Position numbers and translations under genes: made by a program. Under the pieces are notes generated by a model. That model was not told the DNA's origin and did not search any database. It saw only the letters and a program-made list of their open reading frames with translations. Below, in pieces: positions 55,643-64,000 of a stretch of DNA of 64,000 nt (its first letter is position 1; every line of letters begins with the position of its first letter). Where the stretch lies: NCBI GenBank assembly GCA_020444515.1, contig JAHLKX010000003.1:124001-188000 (forward strand). The letters are read 5' to 3'. This DNA is from Bacteroidota bacterium (GTDB taxonomy: Bacteria > Bacteroidota > Bacteroidia > Bacteroidales > JAADJA01).

Positions 55643-57139
55643 ATGCTACGAAACCATATCTACCGATCGATTACCTTCATCTCAGTTGGAGTTCTGATCA
55701 TTTTCCTTTTACTTCCGTCGATGACCTATGCGAAACGTCTGAATGCATATTTATCTTATACCACATTTTATACCCAGGAAGCCGGACCATATGTTGAAAC
55801 CTATATAGCTGTTGATGGATCATCTCTTGATTTTACTTTGAATGAGAATAATAAGTACCAGGCATCCATTCAGGTTTTGGTCCTTTTTAAGAAAAATGAT
55901 GAGATCGCAAATTATGATAAATATGAATTGTTCAGCCCTGAACTGGATGACACCCTGGACCTTCGTTTTAATTTTCTCGATCAGCAAAGATATTCCTTAC
56001 CAAATGGTGCCTATGATTTTGAAATTCAAATTTGGGATAAAAACAATGAAACCACCCCTTTCGTGCGAATGCAGCCATTGGTGCTTGATTATCCCAGGGA
56101 GAAAATGTCCGTGTCGGGTATCCAGTTGATTGACTCCTACAAACCCAATAGTGAAAATTCTATTCTGACTAAAAGTGGATACGAGTTGATTCCCTATCCG
56201 GATAACTTCTATCCGGAAAATGCCAATAAAATTATTTTTTATGCCGAAGTTTATAATGCTGAAAGCCAATTGGGTGAAAATGAAAAATTCCTGATCACCT
56301 CTTATATTACCGAAGCAAACCGGGATGTCCCCTTAAGTCAGTTTGTAACCTACAAAAAAGCAACAACAGCACCGGTCAATATTGTATTCAATGAATTTGA
56401 CATTTCAGATTTAAAATCAGGTAATTATTTTCTGGTTATTGAATCAAGGGACAGGGAAAATACCCTCGTGGCAAAAAACCGGACCTTCATTCAGCGCAGC
56501 AATCCCAGAATCCAATTAAAACCGGAGGATCTTGCAGGAATCAATACAGGGAATACCTTCGCGTCAAAGATACAAGATGCTGATACACTCAAGGAATATA
56601 TCAGATGCCTCGAACCCATTTCGGATGAACAGGAAAAGAACTTTGCTGCTGTTCATATGATAAATGCTGACATTGAAACCCTTCAAAAATATTTCTACCG
56701 TTTTTGGAGCGAGCGCGATCCCCTGGATCCTGAGCATGCCTGGTTGAGTTACCTGAATGAAGTAAATAAGGTTAACCTGGCTTATTCTACCATGATCCAG
56801 CGGGGCTACGAAACCGATCGCGGACGAATTTACCTGAAATACGGCCCCCCCAATGCCATCAGTGAGAGTTATAATGAACCTGCAACCTATCCCTATGAAA
56901 TCTGGCACTATTACGTGTTGGAAAACGGACAACGAAATAAGCGGTTTGTATTTTATACCAAGGATCTGGTGACCAATGATTTCATGTTATTGCACTCAGA
57001 TGTTTCGGGTGAATTGTCCAATTATCGATGGCAATACGTTTTGCACGATCGGGTTGATCCCGGATTTAATATTGATGCAAGTGAAGTTCCTTCCTCATGG
57101 GGCGGTAATTCAAAAAGATACTTTGATTTACCCAGGTAA
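55643..57139 (+). CDS. GWxTD-domain exported protein
   Basis: A 498-residue protein with a signal peptide (MLRNHIYRSITFISVGVLII, cleavage near MTYA). The N-terminal two thirds are beta-rich repeats (about 30-300). The C-terminal GWxTD domain contains LQKYFYRFWSERDP and RGYETDRGRIYLKYGPP, where the Trp of GWxTD is a Tyr. It then has YPYEIWHYY. The domain is common in Bacteroidota and some other phyla, with an unknown exported role. In-frame ATGs from 55592 give up to 17 extra residues; the chosen one places a normal signal peptide. A hairpin terminator follows. Confidence 0.85.
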   Translation: MLRNHIYRSITFISVGVLIIFLLLPSMTYAKRLNAYLSYTTFYTQEAGPYVETYIAVDGSSLDFTLNENNKYQASIQVLVLFKKNDEIANYDKYELFSPELDDTLDLRFNFLDQQRYSLPNGAYDFEIQIWDKNNETTPFVRMQPLVLDYPREKMSVSGIQLIDSYKPNSENSILTKSGYELIPYPDNFYPENANKIIFYAEVYNAESQLGENEKFLITSYITEANRDVPLSQFVTYKKATTAPVNIVFNEFDISDLKSGNYFLVIESRDRENTLVAKNRTFIQRSNPRIQLKPEDLAGINTGNTFASKIQDADTLKEYIRCLEPISDEQEKNFAAVHMINADIETLQKYFYRFWSERDPLDPEHAWLSYLNEVNKVNLAYSTMIQRGYETDRGRIYLKYGPPNAISESYNEPATYPYEIWHYYVLENGQRNKRFVFYTKDLVTNDFMLLHSDVSGELSNYRWQYVLHDRVDPGFNIDASEVPSSWGGNSKRYFDLPR

Positions 57140-57174
57140 GATTGGATTTTAAATAATTTAACTTTTCAATTAGG

Positions 57175-57205
57175 AGCTCCGGTACAATGGTACCGGAGCT
57201 TTTTA
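57175..57205 (+). terminator. Terminator after the GWxTD gene
   Basis: AGCTCCGGTAC (57175-57185) pairs perfectly with GTACCGGAGCT (57190-57200), loop AATG, then T-run. Confidence 0.85.
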
Positions 57206-57254
57206 TATTATGGATAATATAATATCGAAAAGCCGAATCTGTTTTTAATTTCAC

Positions 57255-57262
57255 TATTTTTG
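57255..57262 (+). promoter_or_regulatory. Predicted -7 element of the MBOAT operon
   Basis: TATTTTTG, 21 bases before the GTG at 57284. Confidence 0.5.
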
Positions 57263-57283
57263 CGCGCCTAAATAAGCTAAAGC

Positions 57284-58705
57284 GTGGTATTTAGTAGCAT
57301 CGTATTCATATTATTTTTTTTCCCGCTTTTCCTGATAACATATTACCTGAGCCCAAGAATGATCAGGAATTATGTACTTCTGGTCTTCAGCCTTGTTTTT
57401 TATGCCTGGGGAGCACCGGAGTTCGTATTCTTTTTGATTGGCTCGGTATTTTCTAATTTCTATATCGTTAAGGAGATGTATTATGCGAAATCCCGTATCA
57501 ATCGCAAATTACTGGCGGGATTATCGGTGGCCATCAATCTTGGATTGCTGATCTATTTTAAATATGCGAACTTCTTTGTTGAAAATTTCAATTTCATCCT
57601 GAATGTAATGGGAGCAAAAGAAGTTTACTGGACCAATATTGTGCTACCCATTGGCATCTCCTTTTTTACCTTTCAATCTCTTACCTACACCGTTGATGTT
57701 TACCGAAATGTGCATCCTCCATTAAAAAATCCCTTCAATTTCCTGTTGTACATCATCATGTTTCCGCAAATGATCGCTGGACCAATAGTCCGGTTCCAGA
57801 CCATAGCTGATCAAATTACGGGTCGCCGGGAAACGAATGAAGACCGGCTCCTTGGATTTTACCGGTTTGTTATCGGTTTGGCTAAAAAAGTGCTGATTGC
57901 CGATGTATTGGGATTCCAGGTCGATAAGATCATGGCACTTGATTATGCAGGGATGGACTCAGCTACGGCCTGGATCGGGATCGTCGGATTTACATTTCAG
58001 ATCTATTTCGATTTTTCGGGATATTCCGACATGGCCATTGGAATTGGCCGAATGATTGGATTTAAATTCCCCGAAAACTTCAACAATCCCTACATCGCAC
58101 GCAGTGTAACTGAATTCTGGCGGCGATGGCACATCACCTTCAGTACCTTTATGCGGAATTACCTTTATTATCCCATTGGGGGTAGTCGGGTCGATACCAA
58201 ACGAAGGCTTTACTTCAACCTGTGGTTTGTCTTCCTTGTCTCCGGATTATGGCACGGGGCTTCCTGGAATTTTGTTATATATGGAGCTTTTCATGGCACC
58301 TTCCTGGTGATGGAAAGATTGTTCCTGATCAGGGTTCTTGATAAAATAGGGAAATGGCCAAGCATTCTGTTTACATTCATGGTAATCGTTGTGGCCAGGG
58401 TATTTTTCAGGGTGGAAGGATTAGACAATGCCATGATCTACCTCGACCGTTTATTCGCTTTTGATTTCTCCAACCGAACCTTTCCGACGGATACCTACTT
58501 CAATACCATGATGATCGTGGCCACCGTGCTGTCATTTATCACTGCATTCAAAATTGGAATTAAACTGGAAACGATCATCTATGAGACACAGCTCAGCGCG
58601 AAAAAGCATCTGATATACTTCTGCATTTCTATTTGCGTTCTGATACTGATCATCGCATCTTTGTCTGGTTCCGGTTTCAGTCCATTTATCTATTTCAGGT
58701 TTTAA
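57284..58705 (+). CDS. MBOAT O-acyltransferase (AlgI-like)
   Basis: A 473-residue membrane protein with about ten helices. AlgI-type enzymes carry an acetyl group across the inner membrane for polysaccharide O-acetylation. The family motifs are PIGISFFTFQSLTYTVDVYR (near residue 125), SVTEFWRRWHITFSTFMRNYLYYPIGG (near 270) and SGLWHGASWNF (near 322), with the conserved catalytic His. Length is normal. The start is a GTG at 57284. It is followed by two AlgJ/AlgX-like genes, spaced by 6 and 55 bases. Confidence 0.94.
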   Translation: MVFSSIVFILFFFPLFLITYYLSPRMIRNYVLLVFSLVFYAWGAPEFVFFLIGSVFSNFYIVKEMYYAKSRINRKLLAGLSVAINLGLLIYFKYANFFVENFNFILNVMGAKEVYWTNIVLPIGISFFTFQSLTYTVDVYRNVHPPLKNPFNFLLYIIMFPQMIAGPIVRFQTIADQITGRRETNEDRLLGFYRFVIGLAKKVLIADVLGFQVDKIMALDYAGMDSATAWIGIVGFTFQIYFDFSGYSDMAIGIGRMIGFKFPENFNNPYIARSVTEFWRRWHITFSTFMRNYLYYPIGGSRVDTKRRLYFNLWFVFLVSGLWHGASWNFVIYGAFHGTFLVMERLFLIRVLDKIGKWPSILFTFMVIVVARVFFRVEGLDNAMIYLDRLFAFDFSNRTFPTDTYFNTMMIVATVLSFITAFKIGIKLETIIYETQLSAKKHLIYFCISICVLILIIASLSGSGFSPFIYFRF

Positions 58706-58711
58706 TAAACA

Positions 58712-60043
58712 ATGGAAAAATACTATAAAATACTGGTCATATTTTTAATCTCTCTCCTGAGCCTGCCGGCACTTCAATACACATCCCGGCTTTTCCCTGA
58801 AAAGCCTTTACAAGGAGTGACCATTGAAGAAGCGGTTCCTGCTTTGAGTTTTGCAAGCTATTACAATTTTGAATTCCAGATGGGCCTCATGAAATATATT
58901 GACCAGAATTTTGGATTTCGACCCTTTTTTATTCGATTATTCAATCAATTGCAATACAGCCTTTTTAATATTCCCCATGGACATGGGGTCGTTATCGGCA
59001 AAGACAACTATCTTTATGAGGATTGGTATATCAGGGATTACCTGGGAGATTATTTTATCGGAAAGGATAGTATCCGAAAAAATGTGGAAAAACTTGAACT
59101 GATACAAAACTATTTACATCGACACAATACAGAACTCCTGGTTATACTGGCCCCGGGGAAAGCTTATTATTATCCGGAGTATATTCCTGATGGTTATAAA
59201 AAATTAAAGACTCCCTCAAATTACAGCGTTTACAGATCGGCACTGGACACCTCCACCATTCCAACTTTTGACGCAAACGGATGGTTTATGCAATTGAAAA
59301 ATGAAAGAAAAGAACCATTGTTTACCCAGACAGGTACTCACTGGAGTGAATTCGGAGCCAAACTGGTTGCAGATTCTTTGTTACGATTAACGGCAAAGGT
59401 ATTAAACCGTCCCATCAATACCATCACCATTACCGGTGCCGAATGGACAACCAAACTCCGAAGCAGTGATGATGACCTGGCACAGCTCATGAATATATTT
59501 ACCACCATCAATCGAATGGAAGTACCCTATGCTCAATTTAAAAGGGACACCATCGTAAACGATAGTACTGAAAAGCCATCCGTAATTGTTATTTCCGACA
59601 GCTTCTTCTGGAATCTTTATGATGGGATGCTCGACCATTCATTCAGGGATATTGAATACTGGTATTACTACAGCAGCATCTTCCCCCAAAGTTTCAGAAA
59701 AAAAACATTTGTTTCAGATATTGATTTAGCCGACAGAATTGAGAAAACAGATCTGATTGTATTGATGACTTCCACAGCAGGTCTTAATAAAATGGGATTC
59801 GGGTTTATAGAAGAGGTATTTCCAATTGCCAGGAACGAACAGGATATACTATTGGATTCCCTCACACATGTTTTTCATGCTCTTATTCTGGACAATACAA
59901 AGGAGTTGGAGACTATCCGGATGAAAGCCATTCGGCGAAATCTACCTCTCGATTCGATGATACTTTTGGATGCCCGCTATTTGGCAGGGATCAAGCTAAA
60001 ACACATTCATGATTCCCTCCGACTTCAAACCCAGGAAAACTGA
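58712..60043 (+). CDS. AlgJ/AlgX-like O-acetyltransferase, first copy
   Basis: A 443-residue protein with an N-terminal membrane segment (residues 6-24) and an SGNH-type exported domain. It has GVVIGKDNYLYEDWYIRDY (near 92), QTGTHWSEFGAKLVADSL (near 209, catalytic His) and VISDSFFWNLYDG (near 291, SGNH Ser), as in AlgJ/AlgX. These enzymes receive acetyl groups from the MBOAT and pass them to sugars in the periplasm. It starts 6 bases after the MBOAT stop. A paralogue follows at 60099. Confidence 0.88.
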   Translation: MEKYYKILVIFLISLLSLPALQYTSRLFPEKPLQGVTIEEAVPALSFASYYNFEFQMGLMKYIDQNFGFRPFFIRLFNQLQYSLFNIPHGHGVVIGKDNYLYEDWYIRDYLGDYFIGKDSIRKNVEKLELIQNYLHRHNTELLVILAPGKAYYYPEYIPDGYKKLKTPSNYSVYRSALDTSTIPTFDANGWFMQLKNERKEPLFTQTGTHWSEFGAKLVADSLLRLTAKVLNRPINTITITGAEWTTKLRSSDDDLAQLMNIFTTINRMEVPYAQFKRDTIVNDSTEKPSVIVISDSFFWNLYDGMLDHSFRDIEYWYYYSSIFPQSFRKKTFVSDIDLADRIEKTDLIVLMTSTAGLNKMGFGFIEEVFPIARNEQDILLDSLTHVFHALILDNTKELETIRMKAIRRNLPLDSMILLDARYLAGIKLKHIHDSLRLQTQEN

Positions 60044-60098
60044 ACGAGAGTTTTATAATATCCTGCACTAGCAAATTAAATTATATTATTTTCGTGAG

Positions 60099-61412
60099 AT
60101 GGAGGCCAATACTTTTGAGAAATTACTTTTTTCAATCATCTGCCTAATATTCGGCATGTTTGCAATCCAACAGCAATGGCAGCCCTTTCATGAACCTCCG
60201 CTTCGGGGAGCATTTCATACAACACCACGCCCTTCGTTTCAAACAATCGACTGGATGAATGGCACTTTCCAGGACCAATACAATACATACATTGAAGAAA
60301 ATATTGGCTTCAGGAATACCCTCATCAGGATCAACAATCAGCTAAACTATGGTCTATTCAAAGTATCTACTGTAAAAAAAGTGATCATCGGCAGTAACGG
60401 AACGCTGTTCGAAAAGCCCTATTTAGAAAGTTTCAATGGGGATGATTTTATCGGCTCAACCGAGATCAATCTTCAGATGCAACAGATATTGACAACCCGT
60501 AATTTCCTGAAAAACCATCAAACAAAGCTGCTGATGATATTTGCTCCCAATAAAGCATTTCTTGACCAGGATCATCTGCCAGCACAGTATAAATCTCCTG
60601 CCGATTCATCCAACTATTCGGAATTAAAAAAAGAATTGACAAAACAAGGTATTCCGTTGCTTGACGTAAACGATTGGTTCTGTGATTTAAAAAAGCATTC
60701 CGAATATCCCCTGTTTACTCCTAAAGGAACACACTGGAGCGAATATGGCGCCGTTGTTTTTGCCGATTCCCTTTTAAAGCGCATTATGTGCGATATGGAT
60801 CGTCCGTTTGCAACCATAAAAATGGGACCTGTACACCGGTCAACGCATTCCCACGGAAGTGATGAAGATTTAAGTGACTGGATGAATTTGCTTTTCAGGA
60901 CAGTTCAATTCAACTATGCCTATTTTGACACGGTGTCAAGTATGGTGAACGATTCCGCAAATCGCCCGACAATCATTGTAGTTGGGGACAGCTTTTTCTG
61001 GAATTTGTATAAACCTTTTTTTCTTAATTGCTTTCACTCCATTGAATTCTGGTATTATAATCAAACCGTCTTTTCACCATATTTAAAAGAGCCATTTCCA
61101 GTCAAAGACCTTTTACTGCCCGACAAAATTGCCAGGGCTGACTACCTCATCATTCTAAGTGCTGAGCCAAATCTCACACAGATTGGTTTTGGATTATTTC
61201 AGGAAATCGATTCGGTTATAAATCTCAAACAGAAAAATCGCCTTCATTACCTGGAAAGTTATTATCTCCAACACATACGCCGCACCAATGAATGGATGGA
61301 TTTGATCCGGGAGAAAGCGTTGGACAGGGGAATTGGAATCGACTCCATGCTTATAATGGATGTTCGCTACATGGGGCAGCTAAAGCATGACCAATTATTT
61401 TCACACCAGTAA
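60099..61412 (+). CDS. AlgJ/AlgX-like O-acetyltransferase, second copy
   Basis: A 437-residue paralogue of the preceding gene with the same order: N-terminal membrane segment (about residues 7-24), KVIIGSNGTLFEKPYLESF (near 94), TPKGTHWSEYGAVVFADSL (near 208) and VVGDSFFWNLYKP (near 298). SGNH-type residues are kept, so it should be active. The 55-base gap shows no clear promoter, so it is likely part of the MBOAT operon. Divergence between the two copies suggests different sugar acceptors or positions. Its 3' end faces pyrI. Confidence 0.88.
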   Translation: MEANTFEKLLFSIICLIFGMFAIQQQWQPFHEPPLRGAFHTTPRPSFQTIDWMNGTFQDQYNTYIEENIGFRNTLIRINNQLNYGLFKVSTVKKVIIGSNGTLFEKPYLESFNGDDFIGSTEINLQMQQILTTRNFLKNHQTKLLMIFAPNKAFLDQDHLPAQYKSPADSSNYSELKKELTKQGIPLLDVNDWFCDLKKHSEYPLFTPKGTHWSEYGAVVFADSLLKRIMCDMDRPFATIKMGPVHRSTHSHGSDEDLSDWMNLLFRTVQFNYAYFDTVSSMVNDSANRPTIIVVGDSFFWNLYKPFFLNCFHSIEFWYYNQTVFSPYLKEPFPVKDLLLPDKIARADYLIILSAEPNLTQIGFGLFQEIDSVINLKQKNRLHYLESYYLQHIRRTNEWMDLIREKALDRGIGIDSMLIMDVRYMGQLKHDQLFSHQ

Positions 61413-61463
61413 ACGGGAATGCCGATTTTGATAGCAATAGCATTAATCAATGGAGCAGTTTGA

Positions 61464-61934
61464 TCAGATAAACCGAATGTTCTCCTTTTTGGTGTATTTT
61501 TCGCAATAATTGCAATGTAGTCGCAATTCGTCCTCTTTTTCAACCACGGTAAAATTGGTGGGAATGTTTTCTGCATTGGTGATGCAATTCGGATTGATAC
61601 ACTTAACGATTTTTCGTATCCGTTCGGGTATCTCCACCTTTGCTTTATATACCACTGTATAATCTTTTATAACAATCAGGGTAGCTGTCGGAGCCACCAG
61701 GGCAATCTTGTTGATCTCTTCACTTTCAAAATATTTCTTGCTCACCTTGATGATCCCCTTTTTGCCGTGCTTATGGCTATCAAGGTTGGTTCCAACCATA
61801 ATCTGGTTGCTGACTTTGTTTAATCCAAGAATATTGATAACCTGGAAAACCGATTGGGGAGGAATATGATCAATTACGGTTCCGTTCTCAATAGCGGAAA
61901 CCTTTAATTCTGTTCTTTTTTCTTGTTTAGCCAT
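61464..61934 (-). CDS. pyrI: Aspartate carbamoyltransferase regulatory subunit
   Basis: A 156-residue subunit that gives the ATCase holoenzyme its allosteric response to nucleotides. The N-terminal domain has KVSAIENGTVIDHIPP (near 10) and ILGLNKVSNQIMVGTNLDS. The zinc domain has CINPNC (near 111) and CNYC (near 141) as ligands. The ATG at 61934 is preferred because the longer frame to 61976 overlaps pyrB and adds 14 residues that are not in the family. It follows pyrB by 13 bases. Confidence 0.95.
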   Translation of the reverse strand: MAKQEKRTELKVSAIENGTVIDHIPPQSVFQVINILGLNKVSNQIMVGTNLDSHKHGKKGIIKVSKKYFESEEINKIALVAPTATLIVIKDYTVVYKAKVEIPERIRKIVKCINPNCITNAENIPTNFTVVEKEDELRLHCNYCEKYTKKENIRFI

Positions 61935-61947
61935 GATCCGTTCTGTT

Positions 61948-62871
61948 TTAGGATTTAACCTTTTTTTCTTCTCCAAGAATAATGGTCAGCAAAGCCTGCC
62001 TGACATACACCCCATTTTGTGCCTGTTGAAAATAATAGGCCTTTGGGTTATCATCCACATCTTCGGTAATTTCATTCACACGCGGTAGCGGATGCATTAC
62101 CCGCAGATTTTTTTTGGCATCACTCAGCATGTTTTCCCTGAGGATATAGGCTCCCTTGACCCGCTCATACTCCAGGGGATCAGCAAAGCGCTCCTGCTGA
62201 ATTCGCGTCATATACAGGATATCTACCTTGGGAATTACCTGATCCATTTCGGTATACTGGTAATATTCCAGGTTTTTGTCTTTGATAAACTGTTTGACCG
62301 AACTGGGCAACTTCAATTCCACAGGAGAGATCAGGTGAAAGGTTGTTTTGTAATTGGTGAGCGCCTGCACCAGTGAATGCACGGTGCGGCCGTATTTTAA
62401 ATCTCCGACAAAAGCAATGTGCAGGTCATCTAGTTTCTTTTGTGTTTTGCGAATTGAATACAGGTCAAGCAAACATTGTGTGGGATGCTGATTGGCGCCA
62501 TCTCCGGCATTGATAATGGGTACCGGTGATACTTCGCTGGCATAGCGCGCACTCCCTTCTCTGGGATGACGCATCACAATGATATCAGAGTAATTGCTTA
62601 CCGTCAGAATGGTATCCTTGAGGGTTTCACCTTTTTTTACGCTGGATGTAGAAGCATCGGAAAAGCCAATGACCCGGGCTCCCAGTTGAGAAGCTGCACT
62701 TTCGAAACTGAGCCGTGTACGGGTAGAAGGCTCAAAAAACAGGGTGGCCACAACCCAATTATTAAGAATATCCTGTTTGGGATTTTTCTCAAACTTTTCG
62801 GCCAGATCGAGTACTCTATCGTAGTCAACCTTGGTAATGTCGTGAATGGAAATTAAGCTTTTGTTTTTCAT
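61948..62871 (-). CDS. pyrB: Aspartate carbamoyltransferase catalytic subunit
   Basis: A 307-residue enzyme of pyrimidine synthesis that makes carbamoyl-aspartate from carbamoyl phosphate and aspartate. Carbamoyl phosphate is bound by STRTRLSFE (near residue 50) and HPTQCLLDL (near 134), and [15 protein letters not shown] (near 161) and HPLPRVNEI (near 262) contact aspartate. Length is normal. It forms an operon with pyrI, with a promoter about 95 bases upstream. Confidence 0.97.
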   Translation of the reverse strand: MKNKSLISIHDITKVDYDRVLDLAEKFEKNPKQDILNNWVVATLFFEPSTRTRLSFESAASQLGARVIGFSDASTSSVKKGETLKDTILTVSNYSDIIVMRHPREGSARYASEVSPVPIINAGDGANQHPTQCLLDLYSIRKTQKKLDDLHIAFVGDLKYGRTVHSLVQALTNYKTTFHLISPVELKLPSSVKQFIKDKNLEYYQYTEMDQVIPKVDILYMTRIQQERFADPLEYERVKGAYILRENMLSDAKKNLRVMHPLPRVNEITEDVDDNPKAYYFQQAQNGVYVRQALLTIILGEEKKVKS

Positions 62872-62963
62872 ATTTGGAGGTGGAATATTTTTCAGTTACC
62901 GGGCTGTAAAATTATCATATAAAACAGGTCAAAAAGGGCATGTTGATTAAATGTTAATAAAAA

Positions 62964-62971
62964 CAAAAATA
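62964..62971 (-). promoter_or_regulatory. Predicted -7 element of pyrBI
   Basis: The minus strand reads TATTTTTG, giving a leader of about 85-90 bases before the pyrB ATG. No leader peptide or clear attenuator was found. Confidence 0.45.
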
Positions 62972-62996
62972 CCAGTAGCTTTATTGAACAGATAAA

Positions 62997-63020
62997 AAAA
63001 GCGGCCTCTCAGCCGCTTTT
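62997..63020 (-). terminator. Terminator of the GTPase gene
   Basis: AAAAGCGGC (62997-63005) pairs perfectly with GCCGCTTTT (63012-63020). On the minus strand a long T-run follows, only 4 bases after the stop of the GTPase gene. Confidence 0.85.
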
Positions 63021-63024
63021 AAAA

Positions 63025-64000
63025 TTATTTAACCAGGTTGTGTTTTTTCACAAAATCATCAATGATCCCTTCCAGGTTTGGATAACCAATTTCCTGGAGG
63101 TCATAGTAAACCCGTGTATTGGGTTTATTGATTTTAACAACCCTGTTGAGATCAATGGGTGTTCCAATTACCACAGCATCACACTCGGTGTTATTGATCG
63201 TGGTTTCGAGATCTTTCAATTGCTGATCACTATACCCCATAGCTGGTAACAGAATACCAATATTGGGATAAATTTCGAAAGTTTCCGAAAGTTTACCCAC
63301 TGTATAAGGTCTTGGATCTACCAACTCGGCAGCACCAAATTTCTGCGCAGCTACTGTACCGGCACCCAGTTTCATTTCACCATGTGTAAGGGTTGGTCCA
63401 TCTTCAACTACCAGCACCTTCTTGCCTTTGATCACCGATGGATCATCCACCTTGATGGGAGAAGCGCCATCCACAACAATAGCATGCGGAGCCACTTTGG
63501 CAATACTTTCACGCACGGTTTGAATGCCCTCAGGAGAGGCACTGTCCATCTTGTTAATGATGGCAACATCTGCTAACCGCAGGGTCACTTCTCCAGGATA
63601 ATAGGACAGTTCATGTCCGGGTCTGTGCGGATCCACAACCGTCATGTTCAGATCGGGTTTGTAGAAAGGAAAGTCGTTATTACCACCATCCCACAAAACA
63701 ACATCACAACCATCCGGGTCATTTTCAGCAGCCCTGAGGATGGCCTCATAATCCACGCCGGCATAAATCACATTACCACGAACAACGTGGGGTTCATACT
63801 CTTCCATCTCTTCGATGGTACATTTGTGTTTGTGAAGATCTTCAACCGTAGCAAAACGCTGAACCTTTTGTGCAACAAGATCGCCATAAGGCATCGGGTG
63901 ACGGATGGCCACCACCTTTAATCCCTTTGCCATCAAATATTCGATCACTTTACGGGAGGTCTGACTTTTGCCACAACCTGTACGAACAGCACCTACAGCA
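63025..64000 (-). CDS. P-loop GTPase related to cyclic 2,3-diphosphoglycerate synthetase (5' end cut)
   Basis: At least 325 codons of a nucleotide-binding protein whose frame stays open to the right edge. An internal GTG at 63948 is not the start, because the codons beyond it encode a Walker A motif, RTGCGKSQT. Further on come VLWDGGNNDFPFYKPD (Walker B-like, near the middle), INKMDS (NKxD base recognition) and VVEDGPTLTHGEMKLGAG. The pattern matches the cyclic 2,3-diphosphoglycerate synthetase/COG2403 group, which includes the enzyme making a thermoprotectant in methanogens. In a mesophilic-looking bacterium the reaction is unknown. Members have about 440-460 residues, so roughly 120 N-terminal residues lie outside. 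Confidence 0.8.
   Translation of the reverse strand, partial: AVGAVRTGCGKSQTSRKVIEYLMAKGLKVVAIRHPMPYGDLVAQKVQRFATVEDLHKHKCTIEEMEEYEPHVVRGNVIYAGVDYEAILRAAENDPDGCDVVLWDGGNNDFPFYKPDLNMTVVDPHRPGHELSYYPGEVTLRLADVAIINKMDSASPEGIQTVRESIAKVAPHAIVVDGASPIKVDDPSVIKGKKVLVVEDGPTLTHGEMKLGAGTVAAQKFGAAELVDPRPYTVGKLSETFEIYPNIGILLPAMGYSDQQLKDLETTINNTECDAVVIGTPIDLNRVVKINKPNTRVYYDLQEIGYPNLEGIIDDFVKKHNLVK

Noticed and set aside
63025-63948. The GTG at 63948 as the start of the GTPase gene
   Set aside because: The in-frame codons beyond it encode a Walker A motif needed for the fold.

Overview
The window is an ordinary-looking stretch of chromosome from a member of the phylum Bacteroidota, with moderately AT-rich DNA. 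The assignment rests on three things. Many genes are preceded by the phylum's -7 promoter element TAnnTTTG rather than an E. coli-type promoter, and most lack a clear Shine-Dalgarno sequence. The gene families are typical of the phylum: WbqC, GWxTD, DUF1573, fused E1 alpha/beta dehydrogenase, fused CcsB-CcsA, GNAT-nitrilase fusion. The envelope is Gram-negative, with outer-membrane barrels and many lipoproteins. The secreted sulfatase, GH20 and GH2 enzymes suggest a polysaccharide or glycan degrader; a marine or sediment habitat is only a guess. No tRNA, rRNA, CRISPR array, prophage or complete insertion sequence was seen.

Layout. 1-9.7 kb: valS (cut by the left edge), a WbqC-like gene, three tandem thioredoxins aimed at different compartments, a stand-alone transposase-type zinc-ribbon protein, a ruvX-def-TPR lipoprotein operon, dapD, a Sua5/TsaC-like gene and a nitrilase. 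9.7-19 kb: fused E1 2-oxoacid dehydrogenase, a GNAT, an SGNH-like protein, a polytopic membrane protein, a DEAD-box helicase and typA. 19-31 kb is a respiratory and envelope block: a CcsB-CcsA fusion (haem attachment to c-type cytochromes), a DUF481 barrel protein, a sulfatase, a small Spy-like protein and a HAD lipoprotein, followed by a tight cytochrome b / Rieske / octahaem cytochrome-TPR operon. The last probably encodes a non-canonical quinol-oxidising complex whose cytochromes would be matured by the CcsBA fusion.

31-43.5 kb: a DUF748/AsmA-like protein, a small membrane protein, two outer-membrane barrels, a GNAT-nitrilase fusion, a GH20 hexosaminidase, a lipocalin and a very large GH2 beta-galactosidase with an inserted LamG-like domain. 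43.5-49.9 kb: a four-gene ABC transporter operon ending in a LolA-like protein, then YccF, a methyltransferase, a Bax-like glucosaminidase, a lipoprotein and a DUF1573 protein. 49.9-57.2 kb: an aminotransferase, an RRM protein, a WecG/TagA glycosyltransferase, an isoprenylcysteine-type methyltransferase, an EamA transporter, a saccharopine dehydrogenase-like enzyme and a GWxTD protein. 57.2-64 kb: an AlgI-type MBOAT with two tandem AlgJ/AlgX-like partners (polysaccharide O-acetylation), pyrB-pyrI, and at the right edge a P-loop GTPase related to cyclic 2,3-diphosphoglycerate synthetase, truncated upstream of its Walker A motif.

The most unusual system is the cytochrome b / Rieske / octahaem-TPR operon at 26.7-30.8 kb. 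The b-type histidine spacing is that of cytochrome b6, no c1 or f gene is present, and the c-type partner combines eight CxxCH sites with a HEAT/TPR tail.
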